Below are positions 8,788 through 17,223 of a DNA stretch of 64,000 bases, in pieces. The notes under the pieces were generated by a model. The model did not search any database. It was not told the origin of the DNA and was given only the letters and a program-made list of their open reading frames with translations. Within the stretch, counting starts at the first letter, position 1. Each line of letters begins with the position of its first letter. Position numbers and translations under genes: made by a program. The stretch is from Pseudomaricurvus alkylphenolicus (GTDB lineage Bacteria; Pseudomonadota; Gammaproteobacteria; Pseudomonadales; Cellvibrionaceae): NCBI RefSeq assembly GCF_011683955.1, contig NZ_JAAQPI010000002.1, forward strand, positions 634,157-698,156, in the 5' to 3' direction.

Positions 8788-9642
8788 ATGGGAACCAGCC
8801 TGCAGCCTGTAGGAGTACTCGCACCGGGGGCGAACCTCAACGCGTATGTACAGGCCGTTAACGGCTTTGCCGTTCTGTCCGCCGAAGAAGAAAAGCGTCT
8901 GGCGGAAGAGCTCTACTACCATCAGGACCTGGACGCCGCGCGGCGCCTGGTTATGGCCCACCTGCGATTCGTCGTGCATATTGCCAAAACCTATTCCGGC
9001 TATGGCCTCTCTCAGGCTGACCTGATCCAGGAAGGCAACGTAGGGTTGATGAAAGCGGTCAAGCGCTTCAACCCGGAAAAAGGCGTTCGTCTGGTGTCCT
9101 TTGCGGTGCACTGGATTAAAGCCGAGATGCACGAGTTCATTCTGCGCAACTGGCGTATTGTTAAAGTGGCGACCACCAAGGCCCAGCGCAAACTGTTCTT
9201 CAACCTGCGTGGTGCCAAAAAACGCCTGGCCTGGCTCACCAATGACGAAGCCGAGGCTGTAGCCAGCGATCTTAACGTCGATGTTAAACAGGTTCGCGAG
9301 ATGGAAGGTCGCCTGTCGGCCTACGATGCGGCCTTTGACGCTGGCGCGGATGACGACGATGACACCGCCTACCAGGCACCGGCTCACTATCTGGAAGACA
9401 AGCGCTTTGACCCCGCCCACCAGCTGGAGCAGGCGGACTGGCAAGAAAGCAGCGTTAACAGCCTTACACAAGCTCTGGAGGGCCTGGATGACCGTTCCCG
9501 GGATATCATTCAGCAACGCTGGTTAAACGAAGACAAAGCCACATTGCATGAGTTGGCTGCCCAGTATGGGGTGTCTGCCGAGCGTATTCGCCAACTTGAG
9601 AAAAACGCCATGAAAAAGGTGCGTGTGGCGATGGAAGCCTGA
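8788..9642 (+). CDS. rpoH: RNA polymerase heat-shock sigma factor RpoH (sigma-32)
   Basis: Alternative sigma factor for heat-shock genes. The 284 residues carry region 2 ([41 protein letters not shown]) and the diagnostic RpoH box QRKLFFNLR at 133-141. The region 4 helix-turn-helix ([28 protein letters not shown]) closes the protein. The ATG at 8788 has GGAGA 8-9 bases upstream; an upstream in-frame TTG is less likely. It follows ftsX in the conserved ftsYEX-rpoH order but with its own intergenic region, which carries a CIRCE-like element. A strong terminator follows the gene. Confidence 0.97.
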   Translation: MGTSLQPVGVLAPGANLNAYVQAVNGFAVLSAEEEKRLAEELYYHQDLDAARRLVMAHLRFVVHIAKTYSGYGLSQADLIQEGNVGLMKAVKRFNPEKGVRLVSFAVHWIKAEMHEFILRNWRIVKVATTKAQRKLFFNLRGAKKRLAWLTNDEAEAVASDLNVDVKQVREMEGRLSAYDAAFDAGADDDDDTAYQAPAHYLEDKRFDPAHQLEQADWQESSVNSLTQALEGLDDRSRDIIQQRWLNEDKATLHELAAQYGVSAERIRQLEKNAMKKVRVAMEA

Positions 9643-9683
9643 CAGCAGTTCGGAGTCATCCGGACAAACGGCATTATCTCCCG

Positions 9684-9709
9684 AACGCCGCTGATTCAGC
9701 GGCGTTTTT
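9684..9709 (+). terminator. Rho-independent terminator of rpoH
   Basis: A perfect 10-bp stem AACGCCGCTG / CAGCGGCGTT with a 3-base loop is followed by T residues, 42 bases after the rpoH stop. Confidence 0.92.
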
Positions 9710-9770
9710 GTGTCTGTCCTTTTTCTGATCATCGCACTACAATACGCGGCTTTTATCGGAGCCTCACGAA

Positions 9771-10157
9771 ATGGCGAAACAGCTACTGGTATTGGCTTCT
9801 GTTAGCGGATTGCTGGCTGTCGTCCTTGGTGCATTCGCCGCCCACGGGCTTAAGGGGCGGGTGGATGCGGCCATGCTCTCCGCCTTCCAGACCGGCGTGC
9901 AATACCAGTTTTACCACACATTGGCTCTGATACTGGTTGCCCTGTTACTGCTGCGTTTTCCCGAATCGGGTATGTTCCTATGGGCGGGGATCGCCTTTGT
10001 CGTAGGCATACTGCTATTTTCCGGCAGTCTCTATGCCCTGGCACTGGGCGGTCCACGCTGGTTAGGACCTGTCACGCCACTGGGAGGGGTCAGCTTTATG
10101 GTCGGTTGGATTTGCCTTTTTGTTGCCTCCTGGCGAATGCCAACGTCACCGATCTGA
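9771..10157 (+). CDS. DUF423 family membrane protein (YgdD-like)
   Basis: A 128-residue integral membrane protein with about four hydrophobic helices. It carries the family hallmark near the start, SGLLAVVLGAFAAHGLK, followed by FQTGVQYQFYHTLALI and a C-terminal TPLGGVSFMVGW. The function of the family is unknown. It stands alone between rpoH and trmB. Confidence 0.9.
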   Translation: MAKQLLVLASVSGLLAVVLGAFAAHGLKGRVDAAMLSAFQTGVQYQFYHTLALILVALLLLRFPESGMFLWAGIAFVVGILLFSGSLYALALGGPRWLGPVTPLGGVSFMVGWICLFVASWRMPTSPI

Positions 10158-10214
10158 CCCCGGTAGCAGGCGCTTCAGTAATCTCAAATTTGTAATCTCA
10201 ATTCCCGCAAGATC

Positions 10215-10922
10215 ATGTCAGAAACCTACGAAATCAAACCCGAATACAAGAAGAAGTCCATTCGCAGCTATGTTATTCGGGGCGGCCGCATTACCGTGGG
10301 CCAAAAGAAAGCCTTTGATTCCTATTGGCCTCAATTTGGGCTGAGCCTGTTTGATGGCCCCCTGATTGCGCAAGACACCTTTGGTCGTCAGGCCCCCGTC
10401 GTACTGGAGATTGGTTTCGGTATGGGGGACTCCCTATTGCAGATGGCCCAGGCTGAAGCAGATAAGGACTTTATCGGTATCGAGGTGCACCCGCCGGGCG
10501 TTGGCGCTTTGATTAATAATGCCGGCAAACAGGAAGTATCCAACCTGCGCGTCTATATGGCAGATGCCATTGATGTGCTTGAAGACTGCATTGCGGACGC
10601 CAGCCTGGATCGCTTCCAGCTGTATTTTCCGGATCCCTGGCACAAGAAAAAGCACAATAAACGGCGTATTGTTCAACCGGCGTTTGTTCAGAATATTCTC
10701 TCCAAGCTCAAACCCGGTGGCATGATTCACATGGCCACCGACTGGGAGCCCTACGCGGAACACATGATGGAAGTTCTGTCGGCGACCGAAGGTATCGAAA
10801 ACTGTGCCGGTGAATACCAGTATTCACCCAGGCCTGATCACCGTCCCATCACCAAGTTTGAAAAGCGTGGCGAACGACTTGGCCACGGAGTTTGGGATTT
10901 ACTGTTTGTAAAATCCTGTTAA
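10215..10922 (+). CDS. trmB: tRNA (guanine(46)-N(7))-methyltransferase TrmB
   Basis: Adds a methyl group to N7 of G46 in the tRNA variable loop, using S-adenosylmethionine. The 235-residue protein shows the SAM motif [15 protein letters not shown] and the family signature [17 protein letters not shown]. The C-terminal [18 protein letters not shown] is also typical. It lies alone on its strand after the DUF423 gene. Confidence 0.96.
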   Translation: MSETYEIKPEYKKKSIRSYVIRGGRITVGQKKAFDSYWPQFGLSLFDGPLIAQDTFGRQAPVVLEIGFGMGDSLLQMAQAEADKDFIGIEVHPPGVGALINNAGKQEVSNLRVYMADAIDVLEDCIADASLDRFQLYFPDPWHKKKHNKRRIVQPAFVQNILSKLKPGGMIHMATDWEPYAEHMMEVLSATEGIENCAGEYQYSPRPDHRPITKFEKRGERLGHGVWDLLFVKSC

Positions 10923-10930
10923 AACAGTCC

Positions 10931-10949
10931 CGCCCCCTCTGTGGGGGCG
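10931..10949 (+). terminator. Possible terminator after trmB
   Basis: A CGCCCCC / GGGGGCG stem with a TCTGT loop lies 8 bases after the trmB stop. No T run follows, so intrinsic termination is uncertain. Confidence 0.35.
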
Positions 10950-11098
10950 ACTCAAATCCTTCTACAATATTCTTGTCTTAACGCAGGTAATGCCGGCCTT
11001 CACACCGCTGTCACTTGCCGCCATTGGTATTGCAGCCCATACTGCCCGCACCGGGAGCCAGTGCTCCTCAGCCTGAAATCAAGAAAGGGAAGCTCGTC

Positions 11099-11746
11099 AT
11101 GACAAAACGAATTCTTCTGGGGGTGTCGCTGCTGTTGACACTGGCCGGATGTGAAAGTGCTTACTACGGCGCCATGGAAAAGGTCGGCTTTCACAAGCGC
11201 GACATCCTCGTCGACCGGATCGAAGAGGTGCGAGAAGCGCAAGTGGATGCCAAGGAGCAGTTTTCTTCCGCGTTGGAGCGCTTTACCCACGAACTGAACT
11301 TTGACGGTGGCGAACTGGAAAAAACCTATAACCTGATCAATGATGAATACGAAGACAGCCTGTCGCGTGCCGAGGCCCTGAGTGCCCGCATCGACGGTGT
11401 GGAAAATGTGGCGGAGGCCCTGTTCGATGAATGGTCTGATGAGCTGGAGCAATACAGCAACAAAAGTCTCCGTCGTCAAAGTGAATCGAAGCTGCGAGAC
11501 ACTCGCCGGCGTTACCAAACCATGCTGACAGCAATGCGTGCAGCGGAGAAGAAAATGGCACCGGTGCTGGATACATTGCGAGATCAAACACTGTATCTGA
11601 AACACAATCTCAACGCCCGGGCCATCGCCTCACTCAAGGGCGAATTTAGCAACCTCAAGCGTGAGGTGGCGGTATTGATCAAAGATATGGAGACTTCCAT
11701 TGCGGCCGCCGATCAATTCATGGCGGCTTTGCGTCAGGAGTCTTGA
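11099..11746 (+). CDS. DUF2959 family lipoprotein
   Basis: A probable outer- or inner-membrane lipoprotein: the signal MTKRILLGVSLLLTLAGC ends in a canonical lipobox with Cys at 18. The mature part, about 197 residues, is almost entirely charged alpha-helix with coiled-coil character (DRIEEVREAQVDAKEQFSSALERF...). The whole pattern matches DUF2959, whose function is unknown. The ATG at 11099 is chosen because it starts the signal peptide and is preceded by AAAGGGAAG. An OmpA-family gene follows 84 bases later, so both may act at the envelope. Confidence 0.88.
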   Translation: MTKRILLGVSLLLTLAGCESAYYGAMEKVGFHKRDILVDRIEEVREAQVDAKEQFSSALERFTHELNFDGGELEKTYNLINDEYEDSLSRAEALSARIDGVENVAEALFDEWSDELEQYSNKSLRRQSESKLRDTRRRYQTMLTAMRAAEKKMAPVLDTLRDQTLYLKHNLNARAIASLKGEFSNLKREVAVLIKDMETSIAAADQFMAALRQES

Positions 11747-11830
11747 GGATATTTGGAACCCTATCGCGCCCCTCACCAAAGCGGGCGCCAAACAACAAGA
11801 ACACAAAATCAAAGAGCAAGGAGCAACTCC

Positions 11831-12943
11831 ATGATCAAGCTAAACCGGTTGGCCGCAGTCATCGGCCTGACCACCGTTATCACCTCCGCAGGCGTTTATG
11901 CGGATGACCACCAATTCGAACTTAACGGCGCGCTCGGTTACCACCTCTTTGACGGTGAGCGTGATATCGATGATGACGCTTTCCTGGGGTTGGGATTGGG
12001 ATACGTGATCAATCCCAGGTGGACCCTGGAAGCCTGGTGGACGGAGGCCAGTACCGAGGCTGAAGACCTCAATATCGATGTTGACGCCACTGAGTATCGA
12101 CTTGACGCGCTTTACCATTTTGCGAAACGCGGCGACTGGACGCCTTTTCTGGTCGCAGGTGTCGGTGATATGACCTTTGACCCCGATAACTTTGACGAGG
12201 TAGACGAAACTCGTATCAATCTAGGGCTTGGCGTTAAGCGAGCACTCACTGATCGCCTTGGCTTCCGCGGCGATCTGCGTGCTTTTAACAGTCTCGACCA
12301 CGAAGATACCGATTTTGGATTGCAGCTGGGGCTTAACTACGCTCTGGGCAAGAGTGCAACTGCGACGCCTGTCACTCGCGAGATCGACAGCGATGGCGAT
12401 GGTGTTCTGGACAGTGCGGATGCCTGCCCCAATACCCCAGCCGGGGCGCCCGTTGACGGTCGTGGCTGTCCACTCGACAGTGATCGCGATGGCGTCTATG
12501 ACTACATGGATGAGTGCCCGAACACCGCTCGTAACCTGAAGGTGGATGCAAAAGGCTGCCCCCTGGTATTGACCGAGAAGGTCTCCATTGAGCTGCGGGT
12601 TAACTTTGACAACGACAGTGACGTGGTCAAACCCGAGTTCTTCGAAGAGATCCGTCAGGTGGCTGATTTCATGAACCAATACGCCAATACCCAAGTCGAG
12701 GTTCAGGGTCATACCGATGCCCGCGGTGCTGCCGACTACAACAAGCAGCTGTCTCAGCGCCGTGCAGATGCGGTCGCCAAAGTTTTGGTCACTGAATACG
12801 GCATTGAAGCCAGTCGCGTCAGTGGTAAAGGCTACGGAGAAGAACAGCCCATCGCCAGCAATGACACAGCTGAGGGCAGAGCTGCCAATCGCCGTGTCGT
12901 CGCGGAAATCAGTGCCCAGGTAAAAACCATGCAGGAGCGTTGA
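11831..12943 (+). CDS. OmpA family outer-membrane porin with TSP3 calcium-binding repeats
   Basis: Outer-membrane protein linking the membrane to peptidoglycan. A signal peptide ending at VYADD is followed by an 8-strand barrel-like N-domain with many Asp/Glu residues (to about residue 175). Then come two thrombospondin type-3-like repeats rich in DxDxDG and CPxT motifs (about 185-245). The C-terminal OmpA peptidoglycan-binding domain follows, with EVQGHTDARGAADYN and LSQRRADAV. AAGGAG precedes the ATG by 7 bases. This OprF-like layout is common in marine gammaproteobacteria. Confidence 0.93.
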   Translation: MIKLNRLAAVIGLTTVITSAGVYADDHQFELNGALGYHLFDGERDIDDDAFLGLGLGYVINPRWTLEAWWTEASTEAEDLNIDVDATEYRLDALYHFAKRGDWTPFLVAGVGDMTFDPDNFDEVDETRINLGLGVKRALTDRLGFRGDLRAFNSLDHEDTDFGLQLGLNYALGKSATATPVTREIDSDGDGVLDSADACPNTPAGAPVDGRGCPLDSDRDGVYDYMDECPNTARNLKVDAKGCPLVLTEKVSIELRVNFDNDSDVVKPEFFEEIRQVADFMNQYANTQVEVQGHTDARGAADYNKQLSQRRADAVAKVLVTEYGIEASRVSGKGYGEEQPIASNDTAEGRAANRRVVAEISAQVKTMQER

Positions 12944-12978
12944 TAGTCTGCCTTCAGGCAGATAATGAGACTGCATTC

Positions 12979-13000
12979 ACCGGGGCCTGCAGGCCCCGGT
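12979..13000. terminator. Perfect 22-base palindrome between convergent genes
   Basis: ACCGGGGCCTG and CAGGCCCCGGT abut without a spacer between the ompA-like gene and the universal stress gene. A smaller hairpin, TCTGCCT / AGGCAGA, lies just upstream near 12948-12963. Neither has a clear U run. They probably act as bidirectional transcript ends. Confidence 0.55.
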
Positions 13001-13006
13001 ATCCGT

Positions 13007-13864
13007 TCAGTTAACCGTCAGAACATCCATATCCACGGCATCCAGTACTTTTTCCGCGGTGTTGCCGAGCAAAGCGGCCTGCAAGCCTTTGCGTGCTACG
13101 GTGCCCATCACCAGGGCGTCAATATTGAGGTTATTGGCCACATCCACAATCACGTCTTTCGCCGAGCCTTGGTGGATGTGAATACGGTCCCGGTCTACGC
13201 CAAAGCGTTGACTGAGCAAGTCCTCATCATCTGTTTTTTCTTCTTCATCCTGCATCAGGCCCAAAATATCGGCCATATCTGCGGTTGCATCCAGAGCTGC
13301 CACCAGATGCAATTCCGAACGGGTTGCCAACGCTAAACGCTGCGCTTCCGTGATAATGGCATTGTTCAGCAGATCGTGTTCCACGTCGCCGGTATCAATC
13401 GTAACAGCGGCCAATATCCGCTGCTGCAGCCACGGACTTTGGTCGTGGATCAGCAAGGTCGCGCAGGGGGCGTGGCGCAACAAGGAATAGTCCGAGGTAT
13501 GAGTCAGCTGGCGTTCCAAGCGGCTGTGAGGAAAGCTGGTTTTGATCACCATATCCGCGCCAATTCGGGCACAGGCGTGAATAACCGATTGCTCCCAGTT
13601 GTGGTTCCAGTAGGCCTCGGTGGTTACTGAAAGACCTTCTTCGCGCAGGGGCCTGGCCAGTTGTTCCAGGCGCTCCCGGCTTTGGCAGAGCGTATGGTGT
13701 TTGGCGTCCTTGCGCGATGCGAACTGCGAAATATCTTCCTGATAGTCGCAACAAAACAGATGCAGGCGAGCGCCACAATCCACCGCCAATTGTTCTCCCC
13801 GTTTTAACGCCGGTTGCTGCTCGGTAGTGGGATCAATCACCACCAGTAACATTGAAGGAACCAT
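13007..13864 (-). CDS. Universal stress protein with two Usp domains (UspE-like)
   Basis: Cytosolic stress protein of about 285 residues made of two tandem Usp domains. The first begins MLLVVIDPTTEQQPALKRGEQLA. The second ends with the nucleotide-loop pattern MGTVARKGLQAALLGNTAEKVL (G-x2-G-x9-G-N), then DMDVLTVN. UspE of E. coli has the same length and layout. The ATG at 13864 has AAGGAG 7 bases upstream; a TTG two codons earlier is less likely. It diverges from elbB. Confidence 0.9.
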   Translation of the reverse strand: MVPSMLLVVIDPTTEQQPALKRGEQLAVDCGARLHLFCCDYQEDISQFASRKDAKHHTLCQSRERLEQLARPLREEGLSVTTEAYWNHNWEQSVIHACARIGADMVIKTSFPHSRLERQLTHTSDYSLLRHAPCATLLIHDQSPWLQQRILAAVTIDTGDVEHDLLNNAIITEAQRLALATRSELHLVAALDATADMADILGLMQDEEEKTDDEDLLSQRFGVDRDRIHIHQGSAKDVIVDVANNLNIDALVMGTVARKGLQAALLGNTAEKVLDAVDMDVLTVN

Positions 13865-13955
13865 GCTCAATCTCCTTGGACAGCGATACCTGAATCCCTA
13901 CAATATGACACATTAACGGGACCGGTGGGTCCTCAACGATGAGAGGGTTTGTCTT

Positions 13956-14612
13956 ATGTCAAAGAAGGTAGCAGTAATTCTGGCCGGCAGCGGTGTTTAT
14001 GACGGTTCTGAAATTCACGAGGCTGTTCTGACGTTACTGTGTTTGGATCAGCAGGGAGCCGAAGTGCAATGCTTCGCGCCGGATATTGAGCAACTGCATG
14101 TGGTGAATCATCTGACCGGGGAGGTGGCTGAGGGAGAAACCCGGCGCGTGCTGGTGGAAGCGGCTCGTATTGCTCGCGGGGCTGTTCAGGATCTGAAGAA
14201 GGCCAGTGCTGATGATTTTGATGCCATGGTCGTTCCCGGCGGTTTTGGCGCAGCCAAGAATCTGTGTGACTTTGCCGTTAACGGCAGTGATATGACGGTC
14301 AATGAAGATCTAAAGGCCTTCACCGGCGCTATGGCAGCACAGAACAAGCCAGTTGGTCTGATTTGCATTTCACCGGTCATGTCTGCCGCTCTTCTGGGAG
14401 AGGGTGTGAGCTGCACCATTGGCAATGATGCCGATACCGCCGCTGCTGTGGAGTGCATGGGGGCGAAGCACGTCGACACTCCGGTGGAAGAGATTGCCGT
14501 AGATGCTGAGCGCAAGCTGGTCACCACCGCAGCCTATATGCTGGCCGGTCGCATCAGCGAAGCCAACGCCGGCATCAGCAAACTGGTTAACAAGGTGCTG
14601 GAATTGGCCTGA
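13956..14612 (+). CDS. elbB: Isoprenoid biosynthesis glyoxalase ElbB
   Basis: A class I glutamine amidotransferase / DJ-1-like protein of 218 residues. It shows the family start KKVAVILAGSGVYDGSEIHEAV, a VVPGGFGAAKNL motif, and the reactive Cys at about 137 in GLICISPV. E. coli ElbB has weak glyoxalase activity and is linked to isoprenoid (lycopene) production; its physiological role is not settled. It is a single gene facing the ABC-F gene. Confidence 0.93.
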   Translation: MSKKVAVILAGSGVYDGSEIHEAVLTLLCLDQQGAEVQCFAPDIEQLHVVNHLTGEVAEGETRRVLVEAARIARGAVQDLKKASADDFDAMVVPGGFGAAKNLCDFAVNGSDMTVNEDLKAFTGAMAAQNKPVGLICISPVMSAALLGEGVSCTIGNDADTAAAVECMGAKHVDTPVEEIAVDAERKLVTTAAYMLAGRISEANAGISKLVNKVLELA

Positions 14613-14642
14613 TAGGCGTTTATCGGGAAGGCGGATTCTTTA

Positions 14643-16547
14643 CTATCCTTCCCGAACCTGCTGCTCCAGCATTTCGTACTCCTCGCTCAACAACATCCAT
14701 TCTTCTTCCGCGGTATCCAACCGCTGGCGAAGTTCGCCCTGGCGCTTAAGCAAGCCTTGAAGGTCATCTTTGCGATCGGCGTCATAGAGGCTGGTGTCGG
14801 CCAATTGCTGCTCAATTTCGTCACATTGGGTTTGCCATTTGTCCACCTGACGTTCAGCTGCCTGAAGCTTTTTGCGCAGGGGCTGCAGTTGCTTGCGCTG
14901 AGCCGCCGCTTGTTGGCGCTGTTCGCGCCGGTCCTGGCGAGGTTCTGATTTTTCCTCACTGGCTGGCGGCGTATCTTCACGATTATCGAGCCACCTGTGG
15001 TAATCATCCAGGTCACCGTCGAACTGGTCTGCGCGGCCATCGGCAATTAACCAAAACTCATCCACGGTATTGCGCAGCAGATGCCGGTCGTGGGAGATAA
15101 CCAGCACGGCACCCGGATAGGTTTGCAGCGCCAGGGTCAGGGCCTCACGCATATCCAGGTCCAGGTGGTTGGTAGGCTCGTCCAGCAGTAATAAATTGGG
15201 CTTTTGCCAGGCAATCAACGCCAACGCAAGCCGGGCCTTTTCGCCACCGGAAAAGTGCTGAATCACTTCAAAGGCACGGTCTCCGTGAAAACCGAACCCA
15301 CCCAGGAAATTTCGGACCTCCTGCTCTCTTACTGAGGGGGAGAGCCGCTGGATGTGAAGGGCCGCGCTGGCATGCAAATCCAGTGATTCCAATTGGTGCT
15401 GATTGAAATAGCCCACAGCCAGGTTCTCGCCCGCGGTTCGCTGCCCGCCAATCAGAGGTAACTCACCTACCAGCGCTTTTATCAGGGTGGATTTGCCGGC
15501 TCCGTTGGGCCCCAGTAGCCCCAGTCGGCTGTCGGGTTCGATCCGAAGGTTCACCGATGACAAAATCGGGCTGGCGTCGTAACCGATACTGGCATCCACC
15601 AGTTGCAGAAGGGGTTGTGAGGTCTTATCCGCGCAGGGAATTTGAAACTGGAAGGGTGAATCCACATGCGCAGGGGCGATACGTTCAAGGCGCTCCAGTG
15701 CCTTAAGCCGGCTCTGAGCCTGCCGGGCTTTGGTGGCTTTCGCTCGAAAGCGGGCCACAAAGCGCTCAATCTCGGCAATCTGGGTTTGCTGGCGTTCAAA
15801 CATCTGTTGCTGTTGGGCGAGGCGTTCTGCGCGCTGGCGCTCAAAGGAGGAATAGCTGCCACTGTAGAGATTGAGTTTCTGATGCTCGATGTGCACGATA
15901 TGGTTCACCGTACTGTCGAGAAAGTCCCGGTCATGGGAGATAATCAGTAGCGTCCCCTTGAATTGCTGCAACCGCTGTTCCAGCCACCAGGTCGTATCCA
16001 GGTCCAAGTGGTTGGTGGGCTCATCGAGTAACAGCAGGTCTGCCGGGCACATCAATGCCTGTGCGAGATTCAGGCGAATACGCCAGCCTCCGGAAAAATC
16101 CCGCACGGGTCGCTCTCCGTCTGTGGCGGCAAATCCAAGGCCATTCATCAAAGATTGGGCGCGGGTCTCTGCAGTATATCCATCAATTGACTCGAACTCT
16201 GCGTACAGTCGTCCCAGCTGCTCACCACACTGTCCGTTTTGGCCGCCTTGTTCTATCTCGGCCTGTAACTGGCGAAAGCGTGCATCACCGTCAAGCACAT
16301 AATCCAGAGCGCTTAGATCGCTGTGAGAGACCTCCTGCGCCATATGGGCAATGCGCCAACCCGAGGGGATATTGCATTCCCCCTGGTCGGCGGCAAGTTC
16401 ACCACTGAGCATCTTGAACAGCGTACTCTTACCGGTTCCGTTTGCACCGACCAGGCCCACCTTATGGCCATCATGGAGTCTGAGCTGCGCCTCTTGCAGG
16501 AGAATTTTGCTGCCGCGCTGTAAGTTTACGTCGTGTAGTGTAATCAT
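14643..16547 (-). CDS. ABC-F family ATPase (YheS-like)
   Basis: A soluble ABC-F protein with two ATPase domains and no membrane part; this family acts on ribosomes. The first domain has GANGTGKST and FSGGWRIR, and the second GPNGAGKST and FSGGEKAR. Both have LLLLDEPTNHLDL Walker B motifs. A basic linker (RFVARFRAKATKARQAQSR) separates them, and a coiled-coil tail rich in Gln/Arg ends the protein. About 634 residues fits YheS better than EttA or Uup. The ATG at 16547 gives the usual MITLHDVNLQRG start; upstream in-frame ATGs exist. In Pseudomonas the homologue also lies beside algP and rsd. Confidence 0.92.
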   Translation of the reverse strand: MITLHDVNLQRGSKILLQEAQLRLHDGHKVGLVGANGTGKSTLFKMLSGELAADQGECNIPSGWRIAHMAQEVSHSDLSALDYVLDGDARFRQLQAEIEQGGQNGQCGEQLGRLYAEFESIDGYTAETRAQSLMNGLGFAATDGERPVRDFSGGWRIRLNLAQALMCPADLLLLDEPTNHLDLDTTWWLEQRLQQFKGTLLIISHDRDFLDSTVNHIVHIEHQKLNLYSGSYSSFERQRAERLAQQQQMFERQQTQIAEIERFVARFRAKATKARQAQSRLKALERLERIAPAHVDSPFQFQIPCADKTSQPLLQLVDASIGYDASPILSSVNLRIEPDSRLGLLGPNGAGKSTLIKALVGELPLIGGQRTAGENLAVGYFNQHQLESLDLHASAALHIQRLSPSVREQEVRNFLGGFGFHGDRAFEVIQHFSGGEKARLALALIAWQKPNLLLLDEPTNHLDLDMREALTLALQTYPGAVLVISHDRHLLRNTVDEFWLIADGRADQFDGDLDDYHRWLDNREDTPPASEEKSEPRQDRREQRQQAAAQRKQLQPLRKKLQAAERQVDKWQTQCDEIEQQLADTSLYDADRKDDLQGLLKRQGELRQRLDTAEEEWMLLSEEYEMLEQQVREG

Positions 16548-16610
16548 GGCGGGCATTCTATCATGCCTCCACGGCGATGATTCCAACTCTTATCCCAACC
16601 CAATACGGCC

Positions 16611-17114
16611 ATGAACCCCAGCACAAACGAGTTCCCGGAGAGCAACAATTCAAGCAGTGGCCTCTGGCAATACAGCATTAGGTTGTATGCAGCGCCGGGT
16701 ATGGAGTCTCTGTGCCTGCGTTTGCAGGACGGGCATGGTGTGAACATTTGCCTATTACTTTGGTGCCTGTGGTTGGATCAGAGCGGAAGAACCTTTGATA
16801 CGAAGTTGTTGCGACAGGGGCAGAGAAGAGCGAACAGGTGGCACTGTGGGTTGGTAGCGCCCCTCAGATTATGGCGTAGATCCCTGTCAAAACAGGGCAG
16901 TTGGGCTGCCTGGCGGAAACGGTTGCAGAGTTGGGAGATTCGGGCGGAACGGGCAGAATTAAATCAGCTTGAATCATTGGTAGCCGATCAGGAGGCTTAC
17001 GGGGCAACTGGTTTGACCTGGGAATACACCCGCCAGATCCTGGGCCAATCTGCATTGCAGCATCTGCCCACACTGAGGGAGATATGCAGCGGTGTGGACC
17101 ATAGCGCAAGGTAA
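16611..17114 (+). CDS. TIGR02444 family protein (DUF2390)
   Basis: A soluble protein of about 167 residues whose core (LWQYSIRLYAAPGMESLCLRLQDGHGVNICLLLWCLWL) is the TIGR02444 signature. The remainder is Arg/Glu-rich helix. The function is unknown. It diverges from the ABC-F gene across 63 bases and converges on the AlgP-like gene with a strong terminator between, the same neighbourhood as in Pseudomonas. Confidence 0.88.
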   Translation: MNPSTNEFPESNNSSSGLWQYSIRLYAAPGMESLCLRLQDGHGVNICLLLWCLWLDQSGRTFDTKLLRQGQRRANRWHCGLVAPLRLWRRSLSKQGSWAAWRKRLQSWEIRAERAELNQLESLVADQEAYGATGLTWEYTRQILGQSALQHLPTLREICSGVDHSAR

Positions 17115-17138
17115 TTAATCAAAGGAGGCTTACATACA

Positions 17139-17173
17139 AAGGCCCCGGAAGCAGGTTGTGCTTCCGGGGCCTT
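17139..17173. terminator. Strong bidirectional terminator
   Basis: A perfect 15-bp stem AAGGCCCCGGAAGCA / TGCTTCCGGGGCCTT with a 5-base loop lies between the convergent TIGR02444 gene and the AlgP-like gene. The A/T ends of the stem serve both strands. Confidence 0.85.
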
Positions 17174-17223
17174 GGGCCTTATATCCGGGCCTCGAAGATT
17201 AAAGAGAGGGGCTGCGCATTGGC

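Noticed and set aside
14643..16547. Transport function for the ABC protein
   Set aside because: Two fused ATPase domains with no membrane segments and the ABC-F linker indicate a ribosome-acting protein.
16611..17114. Prophage or insertion sequence in the window
   Set aside because: No transposase, integrase or phage structural gene was found anywhere; the only mobile-like signal is the 69-base inverted repeat.
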